Assembly (NCBI GenBank): GCA_963974215.1
Contig: CAXBBL010000003.1
Span: 186,001 to 250,000 of the forward strand
DNA from: Croceimicrobium sp963974215
Lineage (GTDB): Bacteria > Bacteroidota > Bacteroidia > Flavobacteriales > Schleiferiaceae
Length of the DNA: 64,000 bases
Reading direction: 5' to 3'
Part shown: positions 7,967 to 17,042 of the stretch, piece after piece
How the letters are laid out: every line of letters starts with the position of its first letter
Numbering within the stretch: position 1 is the stretch's first letter
Made by a program: the position numbers and the translations under genes
The notes under the pieces: generated by a model
The model's database searches: none
What the model saw: only the letters and a program-made list of their open reading frames with translations
What the model was told of the DNA's origin: nothing

Positions 7967-9279
7967 AACTGAAATTTGCGGGTACAACAGGCGTGCAATT
8001 TCTCTTCTATGCTAGCCTTCTATACTTTACAGTTTTAATGCCTTGGCAACTAAAGTGGTTGCCCATAAGTTTAGGGATGATGTTAGCCGGCTTGTTTTGG
8101 CTTATCTCTGCCGATTTTAAAGCTAAACTAACGCGTTTGTCTGCCAATAAATACGTCGCTCTTTTCTTTATTCTTTATCTTTTATTGGGAGTGGGCGCTC
8201 TCTTTTCCTCTCGCCCAGCAGCGGCCGCAGATGAACTATTACTAAAGGTACCGTTTATAGTTTGGCCCCTGTTACTCTCCACTACCATTGGACTGCGCAA
8301 GCAAAGCCTTAATCTACTGTTTAAAGTGTTTATCAGCTCCAATCTTGTGATGTTGGCAGCCTCACTTTTATTTGCCTTTTATCGCTATTCAAACGGAGCG
8401 CAGGGGGAGGTGTTTTACTTTGCAGAGCTGCTAAGCTTGGTAATAGTCCCTCCGCATTATATGGGTTTGTATTTAAGCTTTTCGTACGCCATTCTCTTGC
8501 ATCGTCTTGTGCAAAATCAGCCGGTCTATACATCAAGGGTCTTAAATATTTTGGCTTTACTTCTATTATTCGCTGGAATTATTCTCCTTTCTGTACGCAT
8601 GCAATATTTGGTTTTTATCCTTATTAATGTACTCATCCTTTATGCCTATCTGCGCAAGCGCATGGGGCCGTGGAAAGCGAGAGCTAGTTTAGCGGCTTTT
8701 TCACTTGCTTTTTTTGGACTTTTAATGCTTTTTCCGGGCAGTAGAAGTCGTTTGGTAGATACCTATAATGAAATGCGTTCCTTCGAGCGGATGATAGAAA
8801 ATAAGCAGACGAATCCGCGCAAGTTTCTGTGGCGCTCAGGGCTAGATGTGATTGCTGAAAATTTTTGGTTTGGAACGGGCACGGGCGCTGAAGACATGGC
8901 TTTGAACGATAAGTTGGAAAATGTAGATGCGATTTTTTGGGATGGTCATCAAACCTACCAACTCTATGAGATGCGCTATAATTATCACAATTCTTACTTG
9001 CAAACTTTCGCCGCTAATGGTGTCTTCGCCTTTTTGGTTTTATTAGCTTTATTCATTTATCCTCTATTTAAAATTGCCCGTCATCCCTATAAAACGGAAG
9101 CAGGCTTTTTTCTGCTAATTTGCGCCCTTAGCTTTTTTACAGAGAGCATGCTTCAGCGCCAAGCTGGAGTGGTGTTTTTTAGTTTCTTCTATTCGGTTTT
9201 CTTTATTATGATTGCCATACCCGATAAGGCTTTGAGTAGTGTTAAGAAGTCTAAGCTCAGGAACGAGGGCGAAGATTAG
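7963..9279 (+). CDS. O-antigen ligase/polymerase-like membrane protein
   Basis: A 438-residue protein with about 11-12 membrane spans. The large periplasmic loop before the last spans carries the Wzy_C/WaaL-type pattern: RSGLDVIAENFWFGTGTG, then YNYHNSYLQTFAANG near residue 345. The HNxYLxxxxxxG signature is shared with the protein encoded on the opposite strand at 9257-10504. Expected role: polymerising or ligating lipid-linked glycan at the periplasmic face of the inner membrane. Which of the two it does cannot be told from sequence. Its 5' end overlaps the protease gene and its 3' end overlaps the convergent gene by 23 bases. Confidence 0.8.
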   Translation: MKLKFAGTTGVQFLFYASLLYFTVLMPWQLKWLPISLGMMLAGLFWLISADFKAKLTRLSANKYVALFFILYLLLGVGALFSSRPAAAADELLLKVPFIVWPLLLSTTIGLRKQSLNLLFKVFISSNLVMLAASLLFAFYRYSNGAQGEVFYFAELLSLVIVPPHYMGLYLSFSYAILLHRLVQNQPVYTSRVLNILALLLLFAGIILLSVRMQYLVFILINVLILYAYLRKRMGPWKARASLAAFSLAFFGLLMLFPGSRSRLVDTYNEMRSFERMIENKQTNPRKFLWRSGLDVIAENFWFGTGTGAEDMALNDKLENVDAIFWDGHQTYQLYEMRYNYHNSYLQTFAANGVFAFLVLLALFIYPLFKIARHPYKTEAGFFLLICALSFFTESMLQRQAGVVFFSFFYSVFFIMIAIPDKALSSVKKSKLRNEGED

Positions 9280-10504
9280 CGAAAAGCGGAAAGATGAGGT
9301 TGAAAAGTACAACCGCCCAAGCTCTTTCTAGCATACTCTCAGTGGTTAGGCAAAGAGCGAAAAAGAGTAATCCATATAGAAGGAAGTAATTCCCTTCTTT
9401 AGCGGATAGGTAAACAATAGCAAAAAGCATTAGCAGTAAAGCGCTTAGCCCTACTAGGCCCGTGCTTAGCCAAGTTTCTAAATATTGGTTATGGGCATTG
9501 TACTGCCTTTCTAGGCCTTGCCAAAATCCAAGCTTATCATAGCGTCTAAATAACTCAACTTGCCCGCAGCCAGCCCCATAGCCAAATACTGGTGCATCTT
9601 TAATGCCGTCCCATGCGCATTTCCATTCGGCTAAGCGATACGTGGCACTGTTAAATTCATCGCCACTAATGTCGTAGGAGAAGTCGGGGAAAGCTAAATA
9701 GCGTTCGCTCAAACTTTTTGGTGCAAATTGAGATACGCCCAAAATGGCGATAAGGCCAATGCTACCAAACAGGGCGAAAGAACGCCAATTGCGACCTTTA
9801 GTGAGGCGAACTAAAATCCAAATTCCCAAACTTAGACCGAGGGCAATTATGGTCATTCGACCCTGTAGTAGCAGAAGTCCAAGGGTGAAGAGCGCTAGCA
9901 GGGCAAGTACCAGTTTTTTTGGCCAGTAAGATTCGTTAACCAAAAATAGGCTACCAATAAAAGCAATACCTATATAAAGGGAAATATAACCCGGGTGCAT
10001 TACCGGCTCAGAAAAGCTTTCGTAAAGGAAGAAATAAAGCTCATATGTTCCGCCCGGCGAAGGGTAACTGAAAGAGCCCGCCTGAAGACTACGGAAAGTG
10101 GCGTAAAGAAGTAGGAATATCAAGGTGGCGGCAGTGCCGAGGATAAAGACTTTTAAGGCTCTATGTAATTGAGCTTGCTTAAGTCGCGCTTGGTAAGCCC
10201 GTAAGATAGGAGCGGCAATAAGAAAGCTCATTTTGGTTTCAATATTACGCCAAGCACTTTCGCTATTGCAGCTATAGGCAATTGAGAAAAGGTAGACAAA
10301 GAAAAACAGCCAAAAGCTAAGAGTGATAGGGTCTTTTAAACTCTTGCTCCACTCTTTTTTAGTGATAATAAGAAGGCCAATCAAGGCTAAACTCATTAAG
10401 CTTAAATTGGTGAGTGCCGCAATGCCAAAAGCCAAACTGCCTAAAGAGAGTAGTAATAAGCTAAAAAAAACATGCTCTAGGCGCGCTTTAACTTTGGGGC
10501 TCAT
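9257..10504 (-). CDS. O-antigen ligase/polymerase-like membrane protein (Wzy/WaaL type)
   Basis: A 415-residue protein with about 11-12 membrane spans. The conserved loop motifs are EWKCAWDGIKDAPVFGYGAG near residue 290 and YNAHNQYLETWLSTG near 335, aligning with those of its convergent paralogue. It is the last gene of a six-gene minus-strand polysaccharide operon (flippase, three GT2 enzymes, WecA-like transferase, this gene). Its start overlaps the end of the WecA-like gene by 17 bases. Position in the operon favours Wzy-type polymerase for this copy, but ligase remains possible. Confidence 0.82.
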   Translation of the reverse strand: MSPKVKARLEHVFFSLLLLSLGSLAFGIAALTNLSLMSLALIGLLIITKKEWSKSLKDPITLSFWLFFFVYLFSIAYSCNSESAWRNIETKMSFLIAAPILRAYQARLKQAQLHRALKVFILGTAATLIFLLLYATFRSLQAGSFSYPSPGGTYELYFFLYESFSEPVMHPGYISLYIGIAFIGSLFLVNESYWPKKLVLALLALFTLGLLLLQGRMTIIALGLSLGIWILVRLTKGRNWRSFALFGSIGLIAILGVSQFAPKSLSERYLAFPDFSYDISGDEFNSATYRLAEWKCAWDGIKDAPVFGYGAGCGQVELFRRYDKLGFWQGLERQYNAHNQYLETWLSTGLVGLSALLLMLFAIVYLSAKEGNYFLLYGLLFFALCLTTESMLERAWAVVLFNLIFPLFANLRPRS

Positions 10505-11576
10505 AGATATTGGCTTTCTTTTGGCGTTTCTTAATTACAAAGGGAATCTGTGAAAGCATAATAGCGCTAAAGCTAATAATTAGGAAAAGCAAGGAAGCCC
10601 GAATGTAGGGGTTTAAAAACCAAGTGGCTAAGATGAGTGCTAAGTTTGCGCTTACTAAAACCAAGGTAGCTTTAAGGTGATTTAAGCCGATGTCTAAAAG
10701 TACATGGTGTAAATGGTTTCGGTCGGCCTTTAGGGGCGAAACTCGCTTTATAAAGATGCGAATGAATATTACGCGTAGGGTATCTAAAATCGGCACAATA
10801 AGAATGGCATACGCGAAGAGTACCGCATCTACATGCTCTAGTATCTGATGATCGCTAAGGGCATTACTCTGCAAAAAATATATGCTCATCAAGGCGGCAA
10901 AAAAGCCCATCGTCATTGAGCCATTGTCTCCCATAAATATTTTTGCCTTTAGCAGGTTATAGGGTAGAAAGGCCATCTGCGAGCCAGCGATACAAAGCGC
11001 CAGAGTGATAAATAGTGGTTGATTTAAATAGGTAAATAATAGAGCGTAAACAAGACTAACAAGAGTTCCTAGCATTGAGCTTAGGCCGTTTATGCCATCA
11101 ATAAAATTGAAGGAGTTTATAATGCCTAAGAAAAACACAGCACTAATGCTTATGCTCGACCAATAAGGGAGTTCATAAATGTTGAAGATGCCGTAAAGTT
11201 GCACCAAACGAATATCCCCTTGCAGAATAACAACGCTAATAGCTAAAATTTGCCCCAGTAGTTTTTTATAGGGGACTAAAGGGTAAAGATCGTCTTTAAC
11301 CCCAGTGATGAATAAAATGAAAAGCCCCACCAATACCGAGTTTAAAGTGCTGTTGGCAAGATGGGCAGTGTAAAATACAAAAGAAAGCAGGAGGCCTCCA
11401 AAAATACCGATACCGCCAAGCGGAGAAATACGTTGACCGTGCTTTTTACGATCGTCTGGGCGATCGTATAACTTCTTAACGAGTGAAAGGCGAATGATAG
11501 CGGGAATGGAGAAATAGGTGATGAGAAATGCCGTCACAAATGCCGCCCCGTAAAGGTATGTTTGGTAATTCTCCAT
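10488..11576 (-). CDS. WecA/MraY-type undecaprenyl-phosphate sugar-1-phosphate transferase
   Basis: A 362-residue polytopic membrane enzyme with about 11 spans. It should start glycan synthesis by moving a sugar phosphate from a UDP-sugar to undecaprenyl phosphate on the cytoplasmic face. Visible family motifs in order: PDDRKKHGQRISPLGGIGIF near 42-60, the VKDDL aspartates, NSFNFIDGINGL, IFMGDNGSM and the DRNHLHH histidine motif of WecA/TagO enzymes. The motif set fits GlcNAc-1-P-type transferases rather than MraY. It sits fifth in the polysaccharide operon, 38 bases after a GT2 gene. The C-terminal ~50 residues carry two extra spans. Confidence 0.88.
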   Translation of the reverse strand: MENYQTYLYGAAFVTAFLITYFSIPAIIRLSLVKKLYDRPDDRKKHGQRISPLGGIGIFGGLLLSFVFYTAHLANSTLNSVLVGLFILFITGVKDDLYPLVPYKKLLGQILAISVVILQGDIRLVQLYGIFNIYELPYWSSISISAVFFLGIINSFNFIDGINGLSSMLGTLVSLVYALLFTYLNQPLFITLALCIAGSQMAFLPYNLLKAKIFMGDNGSMTMGFFAALMSIYFLQSNALSDHQILEHVDAVLFAYAILIVPILDTLRVIFIRIFIKRVSPLKADRNHLHHVLLDIGLNHLKATLVLVSANLALILATWFLNPYIRASLLFLIISFSAIMLSQIPFVIKKRQKKANIYEPQS

Positions 11577-11614
11577 GCGCTGGTAAAAGTACTAATTAAA
11601 GGGCGAGCTTAGGT

Positions 11615-12448
11615 TTAACGAAAAATATTTTGGTCTTGCTGCAAGCATTGGCGATTAATCTGCAAACGCTGCTTATCGAAAAGCCAACCGTACTTCTGAA
11701 AGTATTTATGGGCCGATTTTAGATGCAAGAGCAAGGGCTTTAGGCTTCGGTAAGAACTTTTTTGATAATGATGAATCACTTCCACTTCTGGCCAATAGAG
11801 GTTGAGGCCCCGTTGGTAAAGACGTCTCGATAAATCAACATCTTCCAAATACAAAAAGAAACGCGGGTCAAATCCGCCCTCTTCACGTAAAATTTGATGC
11901 GGGCAAAACATAAAGCAACCACTAAGCACGGGCACTTGCATGGGTAGCTTGGCATCGAGTTTTTGCAATTGATATTGGGCTTCCTTGGTCCTGAAAAATT
12001 GTTTCAAAAAGCTAGGGATGAAGCGGCGCAGAATTAAATCGCCAGGGCTAGGAAGTAATTTCCGTAAGCCTTGGTCTTCGCCGGATGGCCAAATCACTTT
12101 TGGCATCAGTAGAGATATTTTGGAATGCTTTTCCAAATGCTGCGCTATTTTTTCCAGTACCTCTACTTTAAACTCTACGTCGGGGTTTAAGATGAGGTAG
12201 TTTTTAGCTTTGTCCTCGCCTAAAATCACCTTGTTATGAGCGGCGCCAAAGCCAATATTATCTTGAAGGGGCAGGTATTTTACCCATGGTGGAGCGTCTT
12301 CAAAGGGATAACTTTGTTGGTCTGCGGCATTATCTACAAAAACCAGCTTTAAGTTCAAGCGCGATCCGTGGCAGCTCTCAATAATAGTATTTATTTCTTT
12401 GGCACTATTGTGATAAAGTACTACCGAAATTAGAAGGTCTAAGTTCAT
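11615..12448 (-). CDS. GT2 glycosyltransferase, rhamnosyltransferase-like
   Basis: A 277-residue cytosolic GT-A fold enzyme. It shows DNIGFGAAHN and LNPDVEF (the latter supplying the metal-binding Asp), and FFLYLEDVDLSRRLYQRG near 200, which contains the conserved EDVDL acidic motif. This arrangement is typical of the WbbL-like rhamnosyltransferase branch of GT2. It is the fourth gene of the polysaccharide operon, with only 5 bases between it and the GT2 gene before it. The donor sugar cannot be read from sequence. Confidence 0.83.
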   Translation of the reverse strand: MNLDLLISVVLYHNSAKEINTIIESCHGSRLNLKLVFVDNAADQQSYPFEDAPPWVKYLPLQDNIGFGAAHNKVILGEDKAKNYLILNPDVEFKVEVLEKIAQHLEKHSKISLLMPKVIWPSGEDQGLRKLLPSPGDLILRRFIPSFLKQFFRTKEAQYQLQKLDAKLPMQVPVLSGCFMFCPHQILREEGGFDPRFFLYLEDVDLSRRLYQRGLNLYWPEVEVIHHYQKSSYRSLKPLLLHLKSAHKYFQKYGWLFDKQRLQINRQCLQQDQNIFR

Positions 12449-12453
12449 AGTAA

Positions 12454-13320
12454 TTAGTTTGTGCTATTTTGTTTTCGGAGAACTTGAATTTGATTTTTCC
12501 GATAACGGTAGAGTTGAAAATATTGCATAGCCAGCTTTATGTCAAATTTTAAAAGCGAAATAACAAAGCCCCCCAGAGCCCTTTCGGGGAAGAGCTTTAG
12601 TTTATGAGATAATTGATGCTTAAAGAAAACATAAAGATAACCATCTGTATAGGTTTGGAAACGCTGTTTTATCTGAGCACTGCTTAAGCTATCGTACTTG
12701 CCAAATCGCGAGGGATGTAAATTGTAAATTTCAGGTAGAAAGCTAAACTTACCGTAATTTAAGGCGCGCAGGAAATAATCTAAATCTTCTGAACTGCCAT
12801 AGGGGGCTCCGGCCCCGAGCTGCTCATCAAAAAGACCAATTTTTTCTACCCAAGCATGCGGAATAATAAGACTAACACTTGCCACAAAAGGAAGTAGCTC
12901 TATTCCGCCTGTGGTTTTGCTTTCGGGGTAGGTCTTGTAATTTTTTCCATCTTCGAGGTTTTTAATCTTCGATAAATAAGCCTCATCTTCTTGGCAAAGC
13001 CGAGCGTAATTTTCAAAATACTCTGCATCAAAGGTGCTATCGTCGTCGGGAAAGATAATATGTTTGGCTTTCAGCTTTTCTTGGAAGAGATATTCTAAAC
13101 CTAAGTTACGTGCTTTCGATAGGCTTAATCTTTCGGAGCTATTAATACTATGAAGTAAAACCGGAGAAAATTGTTCTTTCGGCCACGCTTTCCCTTGTTT
13201 GATAAGGATGAGGCCAATTTTCACCTGCCCATGCGATGCGGCTATGCTAGATAGTAGCCCGCCTATTAAATCCTCGTTTTGCCCAGTACTGATGGCGATG
13301 ATATCAAAAGTATTAGACAT
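12454..13320 (-). CDS. GT2-like glycosyltransferase
   Basis: A protein of about 288 residues with a GT-A type N-terminal half: IIAISTGQNEDLIGG strand, SKARNLGLEYL helix, IIFPDDDSTF holding the acidic metal site, and GSSEDLDYFLRAL as the likely catalytic acidic motif. The C-terminal 70 residues are basic and may contact the membrane. The ATG at 13320 is chosen because family members start just before the first beta strand; an in-frame ATG at 13332 would add four residues. It overlaps the upstream GT2 gene. Donor and acceptor are unknown. Confidence 0.75.
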   Translation of the reverse strand: MSNTFDIIAISTGQNEDLIGGLLSSIAASHGQVKIGLILIKQGKAWPKEQFSPVLLHSINSSERLSLSKARNLGLEYLFQEKLKAKHIIFPDDDSTFDAEYFENYARLCQEDEAYLSKIKNLEDGKNYKTYPESKTTGGIELLPFVASVSLIIPHAWVEKIGLFDEQLGAGAPYGSSEDLDYFLRALNYGKFSFLPEIYNLHPSRFGKYDSLSSAQIKQRFQTYTDGYLYVFFKHQLSHKLKLFPERALGGFVISLLKFDIKLAMQYFQLYRYRKNQIQVLRKQNSTN

Positions 13321-14290
13321 CTTTCCGCACATAGGTTAAGCCAGCATTAGGACTGAGAATTTGATAAATACGCTTCACTAAAAACTGTGGCAAAAAGCGA
13401 CTCATCAGCAAGTAAGCTTGCGCGACTTTTAGGCTTGGATTAAGCTTCAGGCAGAGTTTCAAGTGCTTTATTGCCTCCTTTCTGCGGAAATTGTGAAACA
13501 AGAAAGAACGACCAATATACAGGTGGTACATACTTTTTTTGAAATCGGGCGTCGCTTTTTCTTTATTCTTAATTTCATCCATGCGTTGCAAGTCCTCTGC
13601 CGACATCGAGCCTTTTTTTACCGCTCGCGTGCATATTTCTTCAAATTCTTTGGGGTTGGCTTTCGCAGATAGCGCAGTAGGAACAATGCGGTAACTTACG
13701 ACCACTTCATCTAGCTGATGCACTTTCCCGTAGCGTGATAATTGATAAAGTAACATATAATCTACTACATATTGTTTAACCGGCTCGTAGTAGCCTCCAA
13801 CGGCGTCGAAGGCCTCGCGGCGAAACATAACCGAGCTATGTGTCCAAGGATTGCGATCTTCTTGATGCGCACGAATAGCTTCATCGCTGATGGGTTTACG
13901 CTCAGTATATAGGTAGTTGCCATCTTTGTCAATGATATCTACAAATCCACCTACAAGTGAATAGTCTGGATGCTCTTCTAAGAATTGTACTTGCTTTTTA
14001 AAGCGATCATGACTGCAAAGGTCATCGGCATCAATAATGGCAATAAATTTACCTTTACTGTTACTGATGGCGCGATTCTTAGCTTTTGCTACACCGGTGT
14101 TTTCTTGACAAATTACTTTGATTTGCGGAGCCTTCAGGGACTCTAAATAAGCGGTGGTTTCATCAGTGCTGCCGTCGTCTACAATAATAAATTCAAAATC
14201 TTGGTAGCTCGAATCTAGCACTGACTGAATAGTTTCCTCAATATAAGGAAAGCCATTTTTAACTGTGCATATTACGCTAAGCTGAAGCAT
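13313..14290 (-). CDS. GT2 glycosyltransferase
   Basis: A 325-residue enzyme with the classical GT2 order: SVICTVKNGFPYIEETIQSV, FIIVDDGSTDET (nucleotide binding), NTGVAKAKNRAI, then IAIIDADDLCSHDRF with the DAD metal site near 100, and a WTHSSVMFRREAFDAVGGY acceptor-side segment. The last ~80 residues are a basic helical tail resembling a TPR-like repeat (EAIKHLKLCLKLNPSLKVAQ). It is second in the polysaccharide operon; start and stop overlap its neighbours by 14 and 8 bases, so it is almost certainly co-translated with them. Confidence 0.88.
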   Translation of the reverse strand: MLQLSVICTVKNGFPYIEETIQSVLDSSYQDFEFIIVDDGSTDETTAYLESLKAPQIKVICQENTGVAKAKNRAISNSKGKFIAIIDADDLCSHDRFKKQVQFLEEHPDYSLVGGFVDIIDKDGNYLYTERKPISDEAIRAHQEDRNPWTHSSVMFRREAFDAVGGYYEPVKQYVVDYMLLYQLSRYGKVHQLDEVVVSYRIVPTALSAKANPKEFEEICTRAVKKGSMSAEDLQRMDEIKNKEKATPDFKKSMYHLYIGRSFLFHNFRRKEAIKHLKLCLKLNPSLKVAQAYLLMSRFLPQFLVKRIYQILSPNAGLTYVRKDV

Positions 14291-15527
14291 GAACTTTTAG
14301 TTTATGGTAAAAGGCAAAACTAGCTATAATAGTCAGTAAAATTTCGGTGGCTAATCTGGCGTAAGCCGCACCATTTAAGCCAAAGCCTGCAATAAAAAAG
14401 TAGTTGAAAAGGATACTGCTTAAGCCAATAGAAATCAGGACCCACATATAGGCCTTATCTTCCTTGAGAATAATTAAACCCTGTTGCAAATACATGTGAG
14501 CAAAAGCCCCAACGGCTAGCATAGGCGCCATAATGCGTAAAAGTGGGCTCGCTTCGATATAGGTTTCTGAAAAAAGGATGCGAATTATAAATTCCGCCAA
14601 TACGATTAAAAAAATGGTGGCTAGCCCTGTGATGAGACTAAGCCAAGCGAGGCTTTTACGGTGTTCTTTCCGGTAATGCTCAATTCCCTTCGCGTAAGCT
14701 TGGGATAAGTGAGGGAAAAGGGCTCCATGCAAGGGTTGGAAAAGTACGCTCTGCACCACATTAATTAATTTGGAAGCCGCCGCGAAAATCCCCAGTTGTA
14801 AGGGATTTAGCAGAAACAAGCCCATGGGGATGCTTAAGAATCCGTAAATGCGGGTAGAAAAGTTAGAGATGAAAAGGTAAAAGGATTCCTTCAATTCAAA
14901 TTGCACTAATTGCCAATCCCAGGCTAAGAGCTTTAAATTGGGAATGCTGCGAAAAGCATAGATGATGGTGAATAAACTGATGGCAATCTGCGATAAGCCG
15001 TTGAGTAAGTTTACCCACAGAAAATCGGACTGGTCGCGGATTAATATGAAAATAAGGGCGGTACTTAGTCCTTTTACTAGAATATTAGTGAGAGCGATGA
15101 CGCCCGCTTTTTGTTGGCCGAAAAAGAGGAAATTCGGATAAATGGCCATCCCGATTACCACTGGGGCACTGAGCAAGAGTACCAAGCTGTTTTGGCTAAA
15201 CTTCGGTACCAAGAGGAGCGAAAGACAAAAAGCAGTTAAAGCTCCTAAAAAGAGGAGTAAGCGCGCTTGCATCACCCCAGAAAAAACTTTCGAGAGATGC
15301 GCAGAGTCATGTGGGTTTTGGGCAACTTGACGAGTGGCGCTATTTAAAAAACCGTAGTCAACCACCGCAATAAGGTAAAGCATGAAAACTGCAGCAAACT
15401 CCACAATAGCATAGTTCTCTGGACCTAAAACCCGGGTGATATAAGGTATGGTTATGAGGGGGAATATATAGTTAGCTACTTGGGAAAGGGATAAATAGCT
15501 AATATTTTGGGTTAGCTTTGCCGACAA
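14277..15527 (-). CDS. Wzx-like polysaccharide flippase
   Basis: A 416-residue protein with 12 or so membrane spans of the MOP (multidrug/oligosaccharidyl-lipid/polysaccharide) exporter superfamily. The N terminus, ISYLSLSQVANYIFPLITIP followed by YITRVLGPENYAIVEF, is the usual opening of Wzx-type flippases. It should move undecaprenyl-linked repeat units from the cytoplasmic to the periplasmic face. It is the first gene of the six-gene minus-strand operon 15527-9257. The sequence just before the start resembles a -7 element but is imperfect (TACTTTAG), so no promoter is annotated. Confidence 0.87.
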   Translation of the reverse strand: MSAKLTQNISYLSLSQVANYIFPLITIPYITRVLGPENYAIVEFAAVFMLYLIAVVDYGFLNSATRQVAQNPHDSAHLSKVFSGVMQARLLLFLGALTAFCLSLLLVPKFSQNSLVLLLSAPVVIGMAIYPNFLFFGQQKAGVIALTNILVKGLSTALIFILIRDQSDFLWVNLLNGLSQIAISLFTIIYAFRSIPNLKLLAWDWQLVQFELKESFYLFISNFSTRIYGFLSIPMGLFLLNPLQLGIFAAASKLINVVQSVLFQPLHGALFPHLSQAYAKGIEHYRKEHRKSLAWLSLITGLATIFLIVLAEFIIRILFSETYIEASPLLRIMAPMLAVGAFAHMYLQQGLIILKEDKAYMWVLISIGLSSILFNYFFIAGFGLNGAAYARLATEILLTIIASFAFYHKLKVHASA

Positions 15528-15587
15528 GAATATATTTTGAGGCTAAAGTAGTACTTTGCCTTTTACCTTTCCTTAAAAGAAACAAGC

Positions 15588-16229
15588 TTGAAAAAGACAG
15601 CATTTTATTTAGGATTACGCAAATTATGGGTGGCCTATAAGCTAATTGCCCGCGAAAACTCCTATTTAAATCAAACCGGTTTTATAAAAAGTCATCAACA
15701 TATTCAGCCTATCGATAAAAACAAGTCGCCCATTCCTTGGATGAATTATGCGATGGTGGAGTTTTTAAATGAGCGTTTAAATAAAGCTTTAGACCTTTTC
15801 GAGTATGGCGCTGGTTTCTCTAGTATTTGGTTTGCGGAAAGACTAAATAAGGTTGTCTCTATCGAATACGATCTGGCTTGGCGAAAGCAGGTAGAAGAGC
15901 TTTTGGCGCCAGTTTCTAATGCAGAGTTAGTATTTCAGGAAGTGGGCGAAGATTATATTAACGGCGCTTCCAAAACGGGCCGTAAATATCACTTGGTTTT
16001 AGTAGATGGCCGCGAAAGAGTGGCCTGTGCCAAGGCTAGCTTTAGTGCCCTTACGGAAGATGGGGTTTTAATACTTGACGACTCAGATCGTGCTGAGTAC
16101 CAAGAGGTCTTTAGTATCGCAAAAGATCTTGGCTATAAGAATTTACGAATATCTGGATTGAAACCTTTTTCCTTTTTCCGCGAAGAAAGCACGATTTTTT
16201 ATCGCAGTAGCAATTGCTTAGGATTATAA
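15588..16229 (+). CDS. Class I SAM-dependent methyltransferase-like protein
   Basis: A 213-residue protein. LDLFEYGAGFSSIWFAERL near residue 63-80 looks like the Gly-rich SAM-binding loop (motif I), VVSIEYDLAW holds the acidic residue after strand 2, and YHLVLVDGRERVACAKA is the strand-4 region, with DGVLILDDSDR as strand 5. This is the layout of a Rossmann methyltransferase in surface-glycan loci. TTG at 15588 is the only plausible start. It is divergent from the flippase gene and may act on the glycan made by that operon, but no substrate is indicated. Confidence 0.65.
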   Translation: MKKTAFYLGLRKLWVAYKLIARENSYLNQTGFIKSHQHIQPIDKNKSPIPWMNYAMVEFLNERLNKALDLFEYGAGFSSIWFAERLNKVVSIEYDLAWRKQVEELLAPVSNAELVFQEVGEDYINGASKTGRKYHLVLVDGRERVACAKASFSALTEDGVLILDDSDRAEYQEVFSIAKDLGYKNLRISGLKPFSFFREESTIFYRSSNCLGL

Positions 16230-16245
16230 ATAAAGTTGAGTTCTA

Positions 16246-16623
16246 CTATTTCGAGTACACCACCTGAAAGGCCTGGTCATTGTCTTTCGGATTCACAATC
16301 TTTAGGAGTTTGTGAATAGTAGACCAAAGCTGCTCTTCATTTCTCTTTAAGTCAATCATTGCTTTTTGATAATGCAACATATTGGCCTTAATAACCGCTA
16401 CTTCTTGGTGGTCGATGGCGTGGTCGAGAAGATCGTAGTGACTAATCTTAAAATAGTGGCATATTTCTATAAAGCGGTCGAGGCTTAAAGGCGAAGTACC
16501 AGATTCCATTTTTCGGTAATTACTGGCTCCCATATTTAATTGTGAGGCGATTTCTGCTTGACTTATTCCACGCTGTATTCTGATTCGACGGATGTTAGCG
16601 AGAATTTCTTGAGAATTTTTCAT
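16246..16623 (-). CDS. XRE-family HTH transcriptional regulator
   Basis: A 125-residue protein. Residues 7-62 form an HTH_3 (Cro/C1-like) domain: RRIRIQRGISQAEIASQLNM, then SNYRKMESGTSPLSLDRFIE. The C-terminal half is helical, probably for dimerisation (HYQKAMIDLKRNEEQLWSTI). Such a small regulator without an obvious toxin partner could control the adjacent polysaccharide or cell-wall genes. It converges on the methyltransferase-like gene with a 16-base gap and is divergent from the gene-free stretch carrying a candidate small RNA. Its target is unknown. Confidence 0.85.
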   Translation of the reverse strand: MKNSQEILANIRRIRIQRGISQAEIASQLNMGASNYRKMESGTSPLSLDRFIEICHYFKISHYDLLDHAIDHQEVAVIKANMLHYQKAMIDLKRNEEQLWSTIHKLLKIVNPKDNDQAFQVVYSK

Positions 16624-16804
16624 GGCCTATGAGTACTATTATTCCGCTAAGATGGTAAAAATAGTGCGCATGTAAATACTTGCTAATCTATATTTTAGCC
16701 ATGTAGACTTGTTAATTCTTCTGATGCCTTTGTTGGTTATTTAACGTATTATAGAAGTCTATGTTCTTTGTGGTAATAGTATTTCAAAAAAAGGAAAAAA
16801 TTTT
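16624..16804. other. Gene-free upstream region of the XRE regulator
   Basis: No coding frame or clean TAnnTTTG element was found. The stretch is AT-rich and should hold the promoter of the minus-strand regulator gene and perhaps that of the candidate RNA downstream. Confidence 0.4.
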
Positions 16805-16955
16805 GACTGCCGCTACATAGCACCTCAAATAGATTTGAAGTGCTATGGATAGGGACCCTAAGATGATAGCCTTCAAAAAGCAATCATTTCCCTGATTCTA
16901 GACAAGAACAACACGGATTATTATAAGTAATTATAGTGACCGTGTTGTTTTTTTC
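16805..16955 (+). ncRNA. Candidate small RNA ending at a strong terminator
   Basis: Seen: a 15-bp hairpin at 16814-16845 or so (catagcac / gtgctatg outer arms, one mismatch, tiny loop), an unstructured middle, then a terminator hairpin at 16907-16954. No plus-strand gene lies upstream that would need this terminator, because the nearest gene (16246-16623) is on the other strand. Inference: an independent transcript of about 150 bases, starting near an imperfect -7 element (AAATTTTG near 16799-16806). A leader of the LysM gene is the alternative. A 10-codon frame (16863-16895) is inside it but shows no coding signs. Confidence 0.4.
16907..16954 (+). terminator. Intrinsic terminator of the candidate small RNA
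   Basis: Arms aacaacacgg and ccgtgttgtt enclose an AT-rich inner hairpin and are followed by a T run. The T run lies only on the plus-strand side, so it acts on plus-strand transcripts. Confidence 0.82.
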
Positions 16956-17042
16956 CACTTGAAATGTCGCCTATCAAGCTATTTGAGTTGTTCACAAAAT
17001 ATTGAGGAAAACTTGGATGTTCCTATTCTAGGGCTGAATAAA

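Noticed and set aside
16863..16895. Ten-codon frame as an attenuation leader peptide
   Set aside because: No run of a regulatory amino acid and no alternative antiterminator pairing was found.
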